From Ascaphus truei (lineage: Eukaryota > Chordata > Amphibia > Anura > Ascaphidae), in the NCBI GenBank assembly GCA_036426205.1, contig CM071586.1:12667224-12731223 (forward strand): a DNA stretch of 64,000 nt, given 5' to 3'. A model generated the notes under the pieces. That model ran no database searches. It was not told where the DNA came from and saw only the letters and a list, made by a program, of their open reading frames with translations. Position 1 is the stretch's first letter. The number at the start of each line of letters is the position of its first letter. Of the stretch, positions 11,168 through 22,622 are shown piece after piece. The position numbers and the translations under genes were made by a program.

Positions 11168-11402
11168 TATATACTTATTTTACATACTTCACTATGTGCG
11201 TCTGCGTTTTTGTTTTCTTTGTATTTCAGTTGTTCTAGGGGTGTTCTCATCCCTATCAATATAGCTGCAGACGCCTGTTTTCTACTTTGAGGTTGTTTAT
11301 TCAACTATTTTATCACAAAGGTGGTTAATGGGTTAATATAATACTTTAGATTAGAGGTATTTAGTTGCGCACTTGTCTTTGTTTGCATTCTGAAATCAAG
11401 AG

Positions 11403-13287
11403 ACTTGGCACAGGCACATGATATCTATATATACACTTCAGTAGCTTCACTAGCAACATTGCAGAAACAGACCATTCCGGACAGGAAGGCGTTAAGAAGC
11501 CGCTGGTTCAAGTGGTATACTATCATAGAGATCCGCAAATACATTTTGTGCATGACAAAATATTAACGACACTGGATGATTTGCCATCTCCTTTTGAAGG
11601 AGTGAGATGGGAAACAGACACACCCAAACGATTATTACACATGCATTTTCTACACAGATGGTTCAGCTGTAGACTCAAGCAAAGAAGGAGTAAATAAATC
11701 TGCAGGTTCAGGAATTGCTAAATATGACGCAGATATGAATCTCCTGCACACTTGGCAATTACCTATAGGAGATCACTCTGCACAGTTTGCAGAGATTCAC
11801 GCATTAGCTTTTGCTATGAAAGAAGCACTTACAGTTAAAGGACATGTACTTATAGTTACAGATTCCGCATACTTAGCACGGTTGGCACTGCAGGATCTCC
11901 CAATATGGAAATCAAATGGATTTTTAAATGCCAAAAGAAAACCACTAACACACATTGCTAAGTGGAAGGCCATTGCTGCCTATTTTGATCAGAAGCCTGA
12001 TATTGAAATTGTACATGAGCCAGCGCATAGATCGCTTGGTTCCTCGGTTCATACTATGGGTAACCAGTTTGCAGATAGTCTCGCGCAAACTGTAATTAAA
12101 AAATTTGCCGTTAACAAAGTGTTTACAAGGGCACAGTCAAAGTCAGCCAGTCTCGATGCAGAGTTGTATGCTTGTCTGGACACTACCAGGCCTAATCCAC
12201 CTGGTTATCCCAAAAAATACTCATACTGTATAAACTGGTCGACAATAATTGCATGGTTGTAATTGATGCTAATGAATTCATTGTTCCCCCTGTAGCAAGC
12301 AGAATGCAGATAGCTACGCAAGCACATGACAGTGTGGGACACCCTCACCTAGGGAGAGAAAACATTTTGTTGACGCTGAAACAGAAATATTGGTGGCCGA
12401 ATATGAGAAAAACGGTTAAGTCAGTTTTAAGAAACTGTAAACCATGTCAGTTGGTAAACAGTCCTAATCATCAGACACCACCATTTATTATTAATGCAAT
12501 ACCGAGCAAGCCGTTTGATTTAATATATTTAGATCATATTGGACCATTACCTCCATCACATTCCTACAAACATGTTTTGGTTTGTGTTGATGCTTGTACG
12601 AGGTTTACGTGGTTATACCCCGTTTGTAGCACGACAGCTAGCTCTACGATTAATTGTCTCAACTCCTTAGTAAGCGTTGCTAAGCCCAAGGCCTTTCATT
12701 CTGATGGTGGACCTGCTTTTACTGCAACAGAAACCAAGGAATGGGCCGCAATATTAGGTATTGAGTGGGCCTACAGCTCGCTGTCCCATCCTGAGTCATC
12801 AGGTATGGTCGAACGCAAAAATTACGAGGTAAAACGACTTTTAACCAAAATGCTATCTAATCGTCCTACACAGTGGTACCCACTTTTGGTTACGGTCCAA
12901 ATTGGTCTAAATAATATTCCTAACACAACAGCTGGTAAAACACTACATGAACTGTTATATGGTACTCCTATGAATACACAGTTTAATAATGATTCTATTT
13001 CTGTCCCAGGGAGACTCGAACAAATATTAATTGTACAAGAATTGAGAGATTCTTTTTCCCATACAGTCCACACACCACGTAATCCTAAAGCTTGGACGTC
13101 GCAGATTGGACATTTGGTCCAGGAGAGGGTTGCTAAGGTAAAGCCGTTGCGGCCTAAGTGGAAGAAACCAACCACGATACTGAAAAAGTTAAACTAGCGT
13201 ACCTTTGTTATCCAAGATACTAAAGGCAAAGAAAGGACTGTGAGTATAGCCAATCTTAAATCCACAGCTGCAGTGAAAAAACTGTAA
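11403..13287 (+). pseudogene. pol: foamy-like pol, part 2: RNase H and integrase
   Basis: Continuation of pol after the Penelope insertion. The RNase H shows YTDGS (Asp codon 11657-11659), AQFAEIHAL, VTDSAYLA and GNQFADSLAQ, the four expected acidic positions. Frame changes lie near 11510-11700 and near 12235. The integrase open segment (12253-13197) has a zinc-binding H25/H30/C62/C65 set and the DD35E triad D94 (YLDHIG), D151 (FHSDGG) and E187 (GMVERKN). The frame reaches a TAG at 13195-13197, after which readable sequence continues to TAA 13285-13287, three bases before the env ATG. Several breaks make it non-functional. Confidence 0.87.
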
Positions 13288-13290
13288 AAG

Positions 13291-16278
13291 ATGGAGGAGA
13301 CACCATATCTGGCACAGAATTCGATGGAGCTGCAGTCTCTCGGAGCACAGACTGCACGGCCACAGGTTGTGAAAACTAATCACACAGATGAGGTCCAACA
13401 AGCTGAAGCTGACTTCCCTGACCGTGACCAAAGACATACATATGTGTTACCTGCCATACCCGATCAACGCAATATTTTCCGGGAGGCCTATCAAACAATG
13501 GCTAAGGTAATCGCGAAAAAAAAACTGTTTAAGGCTATTTTGTGTCTCTCAACCTGTTTGCTTTTCTAGCAATATCCGCCAGTGTTATTTTCAGGTTACA
13601 ATGGCATTTTGTGACTAAACAAGAAGGCGATATCATCAACTGGCAACGTACAGCTGCACATGGTATTACCACACCAGACTCCAGAATCGTGAAACGAGGA
13701 CTTCACTATGATTTGAAACCGGTGGAGGTACAGTCGGTGGGTATACCTCAAGGTGTGTATTGGAAGCCGTTTCCTAAACCTATCATCCAGAAACGAAAGA
13801 CTTTGGGGATTTCACAGGTTGTGCTGTTTGATTCAACTGTGCTAGCTAAAGAGGCTGGTATCACTACGCCAGAAGGAAGGAAACTGGTGACACGACATCT
13901 GAATGCCCAGATGCAACAGCTGCAATCTACGAGCCTGAAATATGATCTACCCCTGCATGACCATTGGAAACAGCAGATCTACCGTGAACAACGTTGTTAT
14001 GCTGAATTTGGACATTGCTATTTCATTGACTTTCAAGGAACATGTAAATGGCCAACGAAGGAGCGGAAAGCTGATCATTGCCCTCGGCCTGGTGTAACCA
14101 TGGACAATATAAGGTATAAGCAGTACCCTATTTTCTATCTGAATACAGGTCAGAATACTCAGAAAGGATTTGTTCCCAACGGACAGATTGATCCTAGAGT
14201 GGCATTCTGGGAAGGTGCTGAAGAAGAAGAGTCCAGGATACCTGGAGGGGTAAGAGCCTATAATTCTGCTGTTTTCTGCTCTGACAGTATTTACTCAGAA
14301 TGGTGGGACCCATCCACAACCGCTGATGAACTGTTACTCAAACTTCAAGATGTGATGGAAGATGCTAAAACTGGACAGCTACAGACAGCAGCACTTCCGA
14401 AAGAATGGAATATAAAAGGTGATGGTATGTTGTTTCGTGAACCTAATGCATGGGACACTTGCACTCAACCACGCTTTGCAACATTTACCAATACTACATA
14501 CTACAGCCATTCATGTAAAGGTTTCAAGAATGCGTGTGGTATCACATTGGAGAGATTAATCGATGAAGGAATCTGTGATAAGGACAATACAGTATTCAAT
14601 TACGGGTGTACTCCCTGTTCTTTTTATTACAATTTCAGACAAGACTATTTTAAATGGCAACCGAAAATGATTGATCAAGGATTTTTACATTTTTCTGGGT
14701 TACGAGGCTTTTGGTGTGTGGAGCAAATAATGATTATGAAACCTAATTATAAAGTCTACTCCCTGTTCCAGAAATGTCTCAATGATAGTTTACATATTAA
14801 TGTAGACACGGTAATCAGGGCAATGAGCGATTTGATGAATGTACAAATAGCTCCAGATGATAAACCCTGTGAATATGACACATGCACCACACATAATATT
14901 GTTAACATGTCCTACTCAGAGGCAATGTGGGATACAAATGCTACAATTAATACCATAGTGTATTATCAAAATGATACATATTTCATGAATGAATGTAAGG
15001 TTTCAAGTAAATCATCTACTAGGAAATTGCTTACTAACGGTGATATTCTTATCACCACAGGACACCTGCTGAGTGATTCTGTTTCTGTTATAAGCCAAAT
15101 CTCTGACTCAAATGATGAAGAATTGAGGAGAGGTATTTTGGTGTTAAGGGATCATCTGATAACATTTGTTTCATACACAATTTCAGACATTACAGTGTTA
15201 TCTGAAGAAATCAAAGCTTTGGTTATTCTTAATCACATCACTTCTATAAGGTTAACATTACAAAGTCACAAGGTTGACATATCACTTTTAAATCTCACAT
15301 GGATCACACAGAATCTCAATTTAAGTCCGAAAGAATCTGAGATCCTAGCATATGTTTCACAAACCACAGCTTATGACATACGAGAAAGAAACCACAGACG
15401 GGTTCCTAATCCTGATGACTCTTTATGGGAAGTTTTTCTGTACTACAAATTATTTGTCCCAGAAGATGTTTATACAACAAATTGGGAACTGCTTTATTTT
15501 GGACACTTAACACACACAGGGTCTTATTTCGCAAGGGTGCAGGTTGCTCAACCATTTCAATACATGTCTGTGAAATGTGATCGTGAATTTTTCATCAGCA
15601 CTATACGATGTGTTGATAAAGGTTATTTAGTATGTGACATCATACAGCACATGCCTTGCAATGATCAAATGCAAGGTAGCAATTCAAACTCCTTTTACAT
15701 TAATTCACAGTCTAGATAATGGGAGTTACATAGTATTGTCTACATAAGAGGATTGCGATATACCTCCTTTTCAGGCATCACTTGTCACAGTTAATAGGAG
15801 TATACAGTGTTTTGGTACTACCTTTATTCCACCTCTGTTACATAAGACAGTTACATCTGCCGTACATTTCCAGGTACCAGCTATCACACTGAGACTTCCT
15901 CACATGACAGCCTATTTGGCACATTTAAAGAAAATGAAGATAACTATAGGATTCACACATGATATGGTGCATACTCTCCTACAAAGAGTTCACAGTGAAT
16001 TACTACGTGTTGATTTACACCCAGGTGATTTTCCACAGTGGTTAACTACACTAGGTGAGTCACTGGAAACTTTTTGGCCAATGACAGGTAATTTTTTGTC
16101 AAAAATAGGCACTAGCCTACAAACTACTGGTAAAGGTATTTTTAGTGGCCTAGGAAATGTGTTTGGAATCCTAGGGTATTTGGAACCACTATTGTTTTTT
16201 ATTTTAGGGATAATAATCCTTGTTATTTTACTTCGTGTTTTCTCTTTTCTTCCGAAGATGAAGAGGCAATCAGCTTAA
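13291..16278 (+). pseudogene. env: foamy-like env (two breaks)
   Basis: Envelope gene with foamy-type architecture: a long N-terminal leader starting at ATG 13291, an internal membrane segment around 13530-13590, a basic site RIVKR shortly after, a long Cys-rich surface part with the family-typical IPQGVYW, then a transmembrane subunit ending in a hydrophobic anchor (about 16160-16240) and a short basic tail with K-x-K near the end. A one-base frame change lies near 13555 inside the leader membrane segment. A second break with stop lies at about 15717-15740, before the final segment 15904-16278. The expected basic surface/transmembrane cleavage site is weak (SSTRK near 15013). No W-x-x-W motif is seen in the leader. 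Confidence 0.88.
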
Positions 16279-16435
16279 TTGCATTTTTACTTCTAGTATA
16301 TATTTTTTATATTTTTACCTAGATACTAATATACTGTTTTAAGCACACAGGTCAAATCTAACCTGCTGCAAGGACACAGACGAAAAAAAAGATACTTCAC
16401 AAATTTTGCGTCTACCACGGTCGTATCAAACCTCC

Positions 16436-17020
16436 ATGAGAATGTATTTGGATGAACTTGTTTTGCCACATCGGAAGCCCCGCAAAGTGCATGCAGTTCA
16501 TGATTCGATGAGAGACTTTATGTATCAGGACTCTCTTGTTTCCTCAGGACCGTTTTCAGTTTTAACTCCTAATGGGACATTGCTTCCGCGTAGCTTGCTA
16601 ATGTTATGTAATTTTTGGCAAGTGAAATCTCTACTGTCTTTTGGTGATCAACCCAACTTCAAGTGCAGAGACATTCATCGTCAAATATTTCAAATGTCAT
16701 TTTATACAATTGAAGAAGGTCATATCAGCATAGTTAGCCACGGGTCATATAATTGTACTACGTTATTTGCGTGTTCTGGTAATAAACATCAAAATTGTTT
16801 TGGGGCACGATGGAACACTACTATGTTGAGTATGTATGAACGACAAAATCAACCTGCCTTGCAACTGGGTGATTTTTACAGATTGACACCTTCCCATCAT
16901 GGGATCACATGTGCACATATGCGCAGTTGTGGGTGGTTTGGCATTCCATCACAAACTCCTGTAGGTTCAGGCTCATCAATATCAGAGAGTAGTGACACTG
17001 TCATACAAAAGTACACATAA
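16436..17020 (+). CDS. unassigned accessory ORF between env and 3' LTR
   Basis: An uninterrupted 194-codon frame from ATG 16436, in the place where foamy viruses carry their transactivator and accessory genes. I do not recognise the protein. It has a basic patch near the N-terminus (PHRKPRKVH), seven cysteines with five in the C-terminal half, several His and Trp residues, and a Ser-rich C-terminus. There is no signal peptide or membrane segment. It is intact although gag, pol and env of the same provirus are all broken. By position it could be a Tas-like regulator, but no sequence motif proves that. Upstream, 16279-16435 is A/T-rich and non-coding. Confidence 0.6.
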   Translation: MRMYLDELVLPHRKPRKVHAVHDSMRDFMYQDSLVSSGPFSVLTPNGTLLPRSLLMLCNFWQVKSLLSFGDQPNFKCRDIHRQIFQMSFYTIEEGHISIVSHGSYNCTTLFACSGNKHQNCFGARWNTTMLSMYERQNQPALQLGDFYRLTPSHHGITCAHMRSCGWFGIPSQTPVGSGSSISESSDTVIQKYT

Positions 17021-17078
17021 TGATTATTTTCTGCTTTGTTTGTTTCTCTGTACTTGCTAAAATATGATAATTATGTGT

Positions 17079-17087
17079 AGGAGAGGG
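17079..17087 (+). promoter_or_regulatory. polypurine tract
   Basis: AGGAGAGGG lies directly before the TG of the 3' LTR, the normal place for plus-strand DNA priming in retroviruses. Confidence 0.75.
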
Positions 17088-17919
17088 TGTTATGGATTAC
17101 AGGTAGCATACGGTATATATAGCAAAATTATTATAGGTTACAGGTAGCATAAGGTACATGTATAGTATAATCATATGTCTTAATACAGCTTAGAGCATAC
17201 TGTCAGAATATTAGCTATTATTGTTGCCTTGGAAATAATATCAGTTACTAGAATTTTTGCAGTTAGGATTTTTTGGTCTGCTAAGAAATTTCCAGGATAT
17301 AGTGTTAGGACATATGTCGTTGGGACACAGGTACTTACGCATAAAAGCAGAAGTTGTTTGAGTTGTAAACACGCTGTGGTCAAACTGTAAATGCCAGTAA
17401 CACACGTCAGTAGCCAGAAGATGTTCACGTGTCACTCGTCCATCACGTACACAATATACGAAACACACAATAAAAGTTAGCGTAATGCCATGTTAAAGAT
17501 CAGAACCGAAGTGGCGAGCCACACTGAGACGAGACCTAGTGAGACTGGCGTGACCTATCATAATATCTTGGGGTTCGTGAGTATGACAGGCATACTAAAT
17601 AAATAATCTCTGCATAGTTAGAAATGGATTGTTAGCTTACTGTTAACTGTTAGCTGTTAGCTTACTGTTAGCTCATTCTTTGCAATTTTGCTTATGATGT
17701 TTTCTGGTTATTGTGTTGTATCATAATAAACAACAAACCTTATCTTATACAAACTCTGAGTGACCTTTCTTTATAATAATCTCACAATACCCTGACACAT
17801 AAAGGGTGTGAGGCTGAGAGTTCTGCAGGTGAAACATCGCGATGAGTGCTTCTGCTTAGTGCAGAATATAACTTATCACGAGGCCTTACCTGGGAGAAGA
17901 AAGTTTGGCATTGAGCCCA
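17088..17919 (+). mobile_element. 3' LTR of foamy-like endogenous retrovirus
   Basis: 832 bp, same termini as the 5' LTR. It lacks two short stretches present there (3 bp near 3438 and about 8-9 bp near 3778). The LTRs of one provirus are identical at integration, so the roughly 3% difference records time since insertion. Confidence 0.92.
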
Positions 17920-17938
17920 GCGTTTCAACACATGGTGG
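17920..17938 (+). repeat. 19 bp direct repeat flanking the provirus, right
   Basis: Exact copy of 3086-3104. It runs straight on into TGACCTCTGCAG, as at the unoccupied site of the right arm, so this side carries the original host junction. Confidence 0.85.
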
Positions 17939-18078
17939 TGACCTCTGCAGTTTGGGATATGACTTTACTTGTCCTTACAGCAATATCAAGAAGTGAGAGG
18001 TAGGCAGAGACAGAGACCAGCTTGGGAGACTATGGAGAAAGCTAGAAACCTCAAACAGGACAGGATCATGCACTAGCA

Positions 18079-18329
18079 CAGGGAAGCGCAAATTTTTCTC
18101 CCTGCGCCACCCTGCCTGCTTCCCCCCCCTCTCAATTCAGCTTCTGCGTCAAATGACACTACAGGTCATTTGATGCCTGGTTGCCGTAGCGATGTGTCGC
18201 TGGAATGCAAGATAAGTGAAGTTACAGCGGCCTCAAGCGATCCCCGGCATTTAATTTAAATGCCTTTGGGGAAGAGCGAGGCCTTTGTAACTGCCACCCC
18301 CTTCCCCCAGAAATGATTGTGCACCCCTG
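18079..18329. mobile_element. hAT-like MITE
   Basis: A 251 bp element starting CAGGGAAGCGCAAA and ending GTGCACCCCTG. The ends are roughly inverted. The 8 bp flanks CACTAGCA and CACCAACA match at 6 of 8, as expected for an old hAT duplication. Copies lie at the matching positions 28665-28955 and 30680-30985. No coding capacity. Confidence 0.5.
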
Positions 18330-18594
18330 CACCAACATGTAAAACAGTTGTGTGAAAAAGAAAGTACACTCTCTTTGAATTCTATGGTTTTACATATCAG
18401 TACATAATAACAATCGACGATTGTTATTATGTTCTGATATGTAAAACCATAGAATCGTCTGTTCCTTAGCAGGTCTAAAAAGTAGGTAAATACAACCTCA
18501 GATGAACACCAACAGATGACATATTACACCGTGTCATGATTTATTTAACCAAAATAAAACCAAAATGGAGAAGCCATGTGTGAAAAACTAAGTA

Positions 18595-21526
18595 CAGGCA
18601 TACCCTGCATTAACATACGCAATGGGTCCAGAGCATGTATGTAATGCGAAAATGTACTTAAAATTAAGCACTACCAATTAGCTAAAACGCCCGGCCCGGA
18701 CGGGTTTACCAACGCTTATTATAAAACATTCTTGCCGATTCTCTCCCCCTGCCTCTTAGATATGTTCAACTCTTTCCTGCAAGGGGAACCGGTCCCCTCT
18801 ACAGTCACCGCGGCAAACCTGGCAAATATCCACAAGGAGGGTAGAGACCCTCTCCTTTGTGGCAACTATAGGCCAATCTCCCTTCTGAATACCGATCTAA
18901 AACTCTATAGCAAGATCTTGGCAAACAGGCTCAACCCAATTCTCCCACGGCTCATTCATATAGATCAAGTAGGATTTGTGTCAGGTAGACAGGCCTCTGA
19001 CAACACCCGCAAAATTGTGGATATAATAGACCATGTGCGCCTCACGGGAACCATAGCGATGATCCTTAGTCTTGACGCAGAAAAAGCGTTTGACAGAATC
19101 AAATGGTCCTTCCTAGATCAAACTATGCTGAAATTTGGATTCAGTGGCCCCTTCCTGCAGGGGGTTAGAGCCCTCTACCAAAACCCAACAGCACATGTAA
19201 AAATTTCAGGTGGCTTCTCGGACCCCATTAAGATCAGAAATGGAACCAGGCAGGGTTGCCCCCTTTCCCCTCTGTTATTCACCCTAACAATTGAACCATT
19301 AGCGGCCACAATTAGGGAAGATCAGAGCATTAAAGGTATTAGAATTGGCGAAACAGAATACAAAATCTCTTTATTTGCTGATGATGTGATCCTGACCCTC
19401 GCGGACCCCCACGTCTCCCTCCCCAATCTCCAAAGAGTGCTATCCCAATTCGGCACAGTATCTGACTACAAAGTCAATATGGACAAGTCAGAAGCTCTAA
19501 ACGTATCCCTATTAGACCAGGAATGGAGACTCCTACAAGCTAACTATAAATATCGATGGAGCACTACCCATATTAAATACCTAGGAGTCAGAATCTCAAG
19601 CACCTATAGCTCCCTATACCAATCCAACTACCCCCTCTTGTTTGACCAAATCAAAAAAGACCTGGAGAAATGGAAAAAGCTCCAAATTTCCTGGTTTGGA
19701 AGAATTATATCAATAAAAATGAACATCCTGCCGAGACTTCTTTATTTCTTCCAAACACTCCCTGTCCCCGTCCCAATCGCAGCCCTGAAACATATCCAGG
19801 CCCTTATGTTCCAATTCATTTGGAATGATAAACGGCCAAGAGTACCAAGGTCTGTGATGTTGTCCCCCAAGACAAGAGGAGGTGTGGGGGTCTCCGACGT
19901 GATCAGATACTATTCGGCGGCCCAGTTGAAGCAGGCTGTAGTTTGGAACTACGACCCGGCCTCCACCTGCTGGCTAGCGATCGAATCACATCATGCTGCA
20001 CCTGCCACCCTCCAGGTCCATCTCTGGTCTCCTGTGGGAAGGGAGGGAGGACCACGGCGATTCGCTCTGGCGGCAATGAGATGCACATGGGATGTCTGGC
20101 TCAAGAACAAAGGGAAATATGGCCTGCTAGCTACCCCATCCCAACTTACCCCCATCTTTGGAAACCCACACTTCCTGGGTGTTCCAAAAAACAATTCGAC
20201 CAATTCCAAGGTCTAGGAATAAGGCTGATTGCCGATCTGCTGAAAAACGAGGAGATCCTCTCCTTTCAAGAACTCTGCGACAAACATAAACACCAAGGTC
20301 TCCATCTGTTCAAATTTCTGCAAATTAGGCACTTCCTTCTATCCCTAGCCCCAAACGCTAAATTCCCCCCATTAACCAGGTTTGAATCCCTTTGCGGCAA
20401 GGGCTCCTACCAGAGAGGTCTGATCTCAGAGATCTATAGGGGGATGGAGTCGGCAACCAGCCCCCCAATCCACAAGTATATGCAAAAATGGTCAGAGGAC
20501 CTCAATGTACAGATAGATATGGACGAGTGGGTGGATATCTGGGAGTTGGCCACAAAGACCTCAATCTGTACAGTGACAAAAGAGAACATATATAAAATAC
20601 TATTCCAGTGGTACCTGACCCCGGCTAGGCTGAGCCAGATCTTCCCCGGCACTCCCGACCTGTGCTAGAGGGGATGTGGCCAAAAGGGGGACATGGAGAT
20701 TCAGAGGTACTGGACAAAGATCCAGAAGCTTCTACAAGAAACTACGGGGCTTCTTTTCCCCCTGGACCCCTTGACCTTCGTGCTGAGCAAACCTATAGAA
20801 GACCCCCCCCCCCCGAGTAGACTAGTATCAGCTATCCTAACCGCAGCCAGATGCTCAATAGCAGCGGCGTGGAAACACACCAAAGCCCCAGCAAGAAACA
20901 CAGTGTTGAGAAGAATAGACGAGGTCATGGCCATGGATAAACTTACAGCAATGCTCAATAAAAAAATGCCACAGTTTCGGAATACCTGGGACCCCTGGAG
21001 CGGCCCGCATTAGGCCGTCCTCGTACTGATGGAAAGGGAGGAAGAAAACAGAGTTCCCCCATCCTCCCCCGAACCCCCCCCCCCCAGTATGTCGTCCCCC
21101 CCTTAGACCTTGCCCCTCCCCCCCCACCAACTGAAAAATACCCATTTTGGGACAACATGTTGTTTAACTCAGTTGAAAAGTCATGTCATGTGCCTATGAC
21201 ATTGTCGTTATCATTTGGATGTATGTTGTTCTCAATAAAAAAAAAGTGATACAAAAAAAAATTAAGCACTACCTTTTTTTTCCACTTATTGATGCATGTA
21301 CTATACTGCAATCGTCATATACATGCATAACCAAAGTAAATAACGCGTGTGTAACAGGCTCTATAGTCTTCCCGCTTGCGCAAAGCTTCGGTACAGGTAG
21401 GGAGCCGATATTTCTGTTCCGGATGTGCTGACAGGCGCATGCGTGAGCTGCCGTTTGCCTATTGGGCGATATGTCCTTACTCGTGAGTGTACTTAAACTG
21501 AGTGTCCTTAAACCGGGGTATGCCTG
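18595..21526. mobile_element. Tigger-like MITE carrying an L1
   Basis: Termini CAGGCATACCC at 18595 and GGGGTATGCCTG ending at 21526, flanked by TA on both sides (18593-18594, 21527-21528). Without the L1 inside it would be about 330 bp, so it is a non-autonomous pogo/Tigger-type element that landed in the Tc1. CAGGCATACC is the hallmark end of the Tigger family. Confidence 0.75.
18676..21258 (+). pseudogene. 5'-truncated L1-type retrotransposon (ORF2 C-terminal part)
   Basis: Bounded by a 15 bp target duplication AAATTAAGCACTACC (18661-18675, 21259-21273) and ending in A-rich sequence after an AATAAA. The insert starts mid-gene at KTPGPDGF, so the endonuclease domain was lost at insertion. 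The RT is readable from 18732: NYRPISLLNTD, DAEKAFDRI, GTRQGCPLSPLLF, and the catalytic FADD. A frameshift near 20180 moves reading to the frame open to 20668. A stop follows, with part of the CWRGCGxKG...W region missing, and a last segment is at 20693-21013. This is target-primed insertion of an L1/Tx1-class element. Confidence 0.88.
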
Positions 21527-21689
21527 TACACCCTTACTGCTTCCATAGGAATTAAGATGCTAAGTAGCAGACAGGTGCTGCTAATCAAATGTCCTTAATT
21601 AATTGATCATCAGCAAGTGGGACCACCTGTATAAAAGCTAACAATTTAGCAGTTTGCTGGTCTGGAGCATTCAGGTGTGTGTTAACACA

Positions 21690-22405
21690 ATGCCAAGGAG
21701 GAAAGACATCAGCAATGATCTTAGAGAAGAAATTGTTGCTGCCCATCAATCTGGGAAGGGTTATAAGGCCATTTCCAAACAATTTAAAGTCCATCATTCT
21801 ACAGTGAGAAAGATTATTCAAAAGTGGGAAACATTCAAGACAGTTGCCAAATGGAGATGTTTGGCCATAATGCACAGCGCCACATTTGGCGAAAACTAAA
21901 CACAGCATATCAGCACAAACACCTCATACCAACTGTCAAGCACGGTGGTGGAGGGGTGATGATTTGGCCTTGTTTGGCATCCACAGGACCTGGAAACCTT
22001 GCAGTCATTGAGTCGACCATGAACTCCTCTGTATACCAAAGTATTATAGAGTCAAATGTGAGGCCATCTGTCCGACAGCTAAAGCTTGGCCAAAATTTGG
22101 TCATGCAACAGGACAATGATCCCAAGCATACCAGCAAATCTACAACAGAATGACTGAAAAAGAAAAGAATCAAGGTGTTGCAATGGCCCAGTCAAAGTCC
22201 AGACCTCAACCCGATTGAAATGCTGTGGCTGGACCTTAATAGAGCTGTGCATAAACAAATGCCCACAAACCTCAATGAACTGAAGCAACGTTGTAAAGAA
22301 GAGAGGGCCAAAAATCCTCCACAACGATGTGAGAGACTGATAAAGTCATACAGAAAACGATTACTTCAAGTTATTGCTGCTAAAGATGGTTCTACAAGCT
22401 ATTGA
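21690..22405 (+). pseudogene. Tc1 transposase, internally deleted
   Basis: ATG at 21690 gives the helix-turn-helix N-terminus (PRRKDIS, then KAISKQFKVHHSTVRKII). After KWETFKTVA the sequence jumps to a late part of the catalytic domain, so the middle, including the first catalytic Asp region, is gone. Remaining features are HGGGGVMIW, QQDNDPKHTSKS (second Asp) and [11 protein letters not shown] (catalytic Glu). At least two frame changes and a TGA at 22152-22154 break it further. The fuller relative is at 29221-30256 on the minus strand. Confidence 0.85.
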
Positions 22406-22622
22406 ATCATAAGGTATACTTAGTTTTTCACACATGGCTTCTCCATTTTGGCTTTATTTTTGTTAAATAAATCATGACACGGTGTAATATGTCATTTGCT
22501 GATGTTCATCTGAGGTACTATTTACCTAATTGTAAGACCTGCTAAGGAACAGACGATTGTTATGTCCTGATATGTAAAACCATAGAATTCAAAGAGGGTG
22601 AACTTTCTTTTTCACACAAGTG

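Larger units (their letters stand above)
7191..11389 (+). mobile_element. Penelope-like element inserted in retroviral pol
   Basis: A 4.2 kb insert bounded by a 13 bp target duplication CTGAAATCAAGAG (7178-7190 and 11390-11402). Long inverted arms (about 7195-7790 against 9900-10457 plus 11169-11215) enclose a broken Penelope-type reverse transcriptase. Each arm carries a hammerhead-like motif. Long terminal repeats in inverted or direct order and hammerhead ribozymes are known traits of Penelope-like retroelements. The right arm is split by a Tigger-like foldback at 10460-11167. The GIY-YIG endonuclease domain is missing. Confidence 0.85.
18345..22622 (+). mobile_element. Tc1-like transposon, host of nested insertions
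   Basis: Ends with long inverted repeats of about 250 bp whose outer sequence is CAGTTGTGTGAAAAAGAAAG. The left repeat runs 18345-18592 and the right about 22410-22622. The reading order is left TIR, then a Tigger-like insertion at 18595-21526, then the transposase. Inside the left TIR, 18390-18460 carries an extra local palindrome around CAATCGACGATTG. The element has been broken by the insertions and by a deletion in its gene. Confidence 0.85.

Noticed and set aside
13189..13437. Minus-strand ORF across the pol-env junction
   Set aside because: Shadow of the retroviral genes, without motif or start context.
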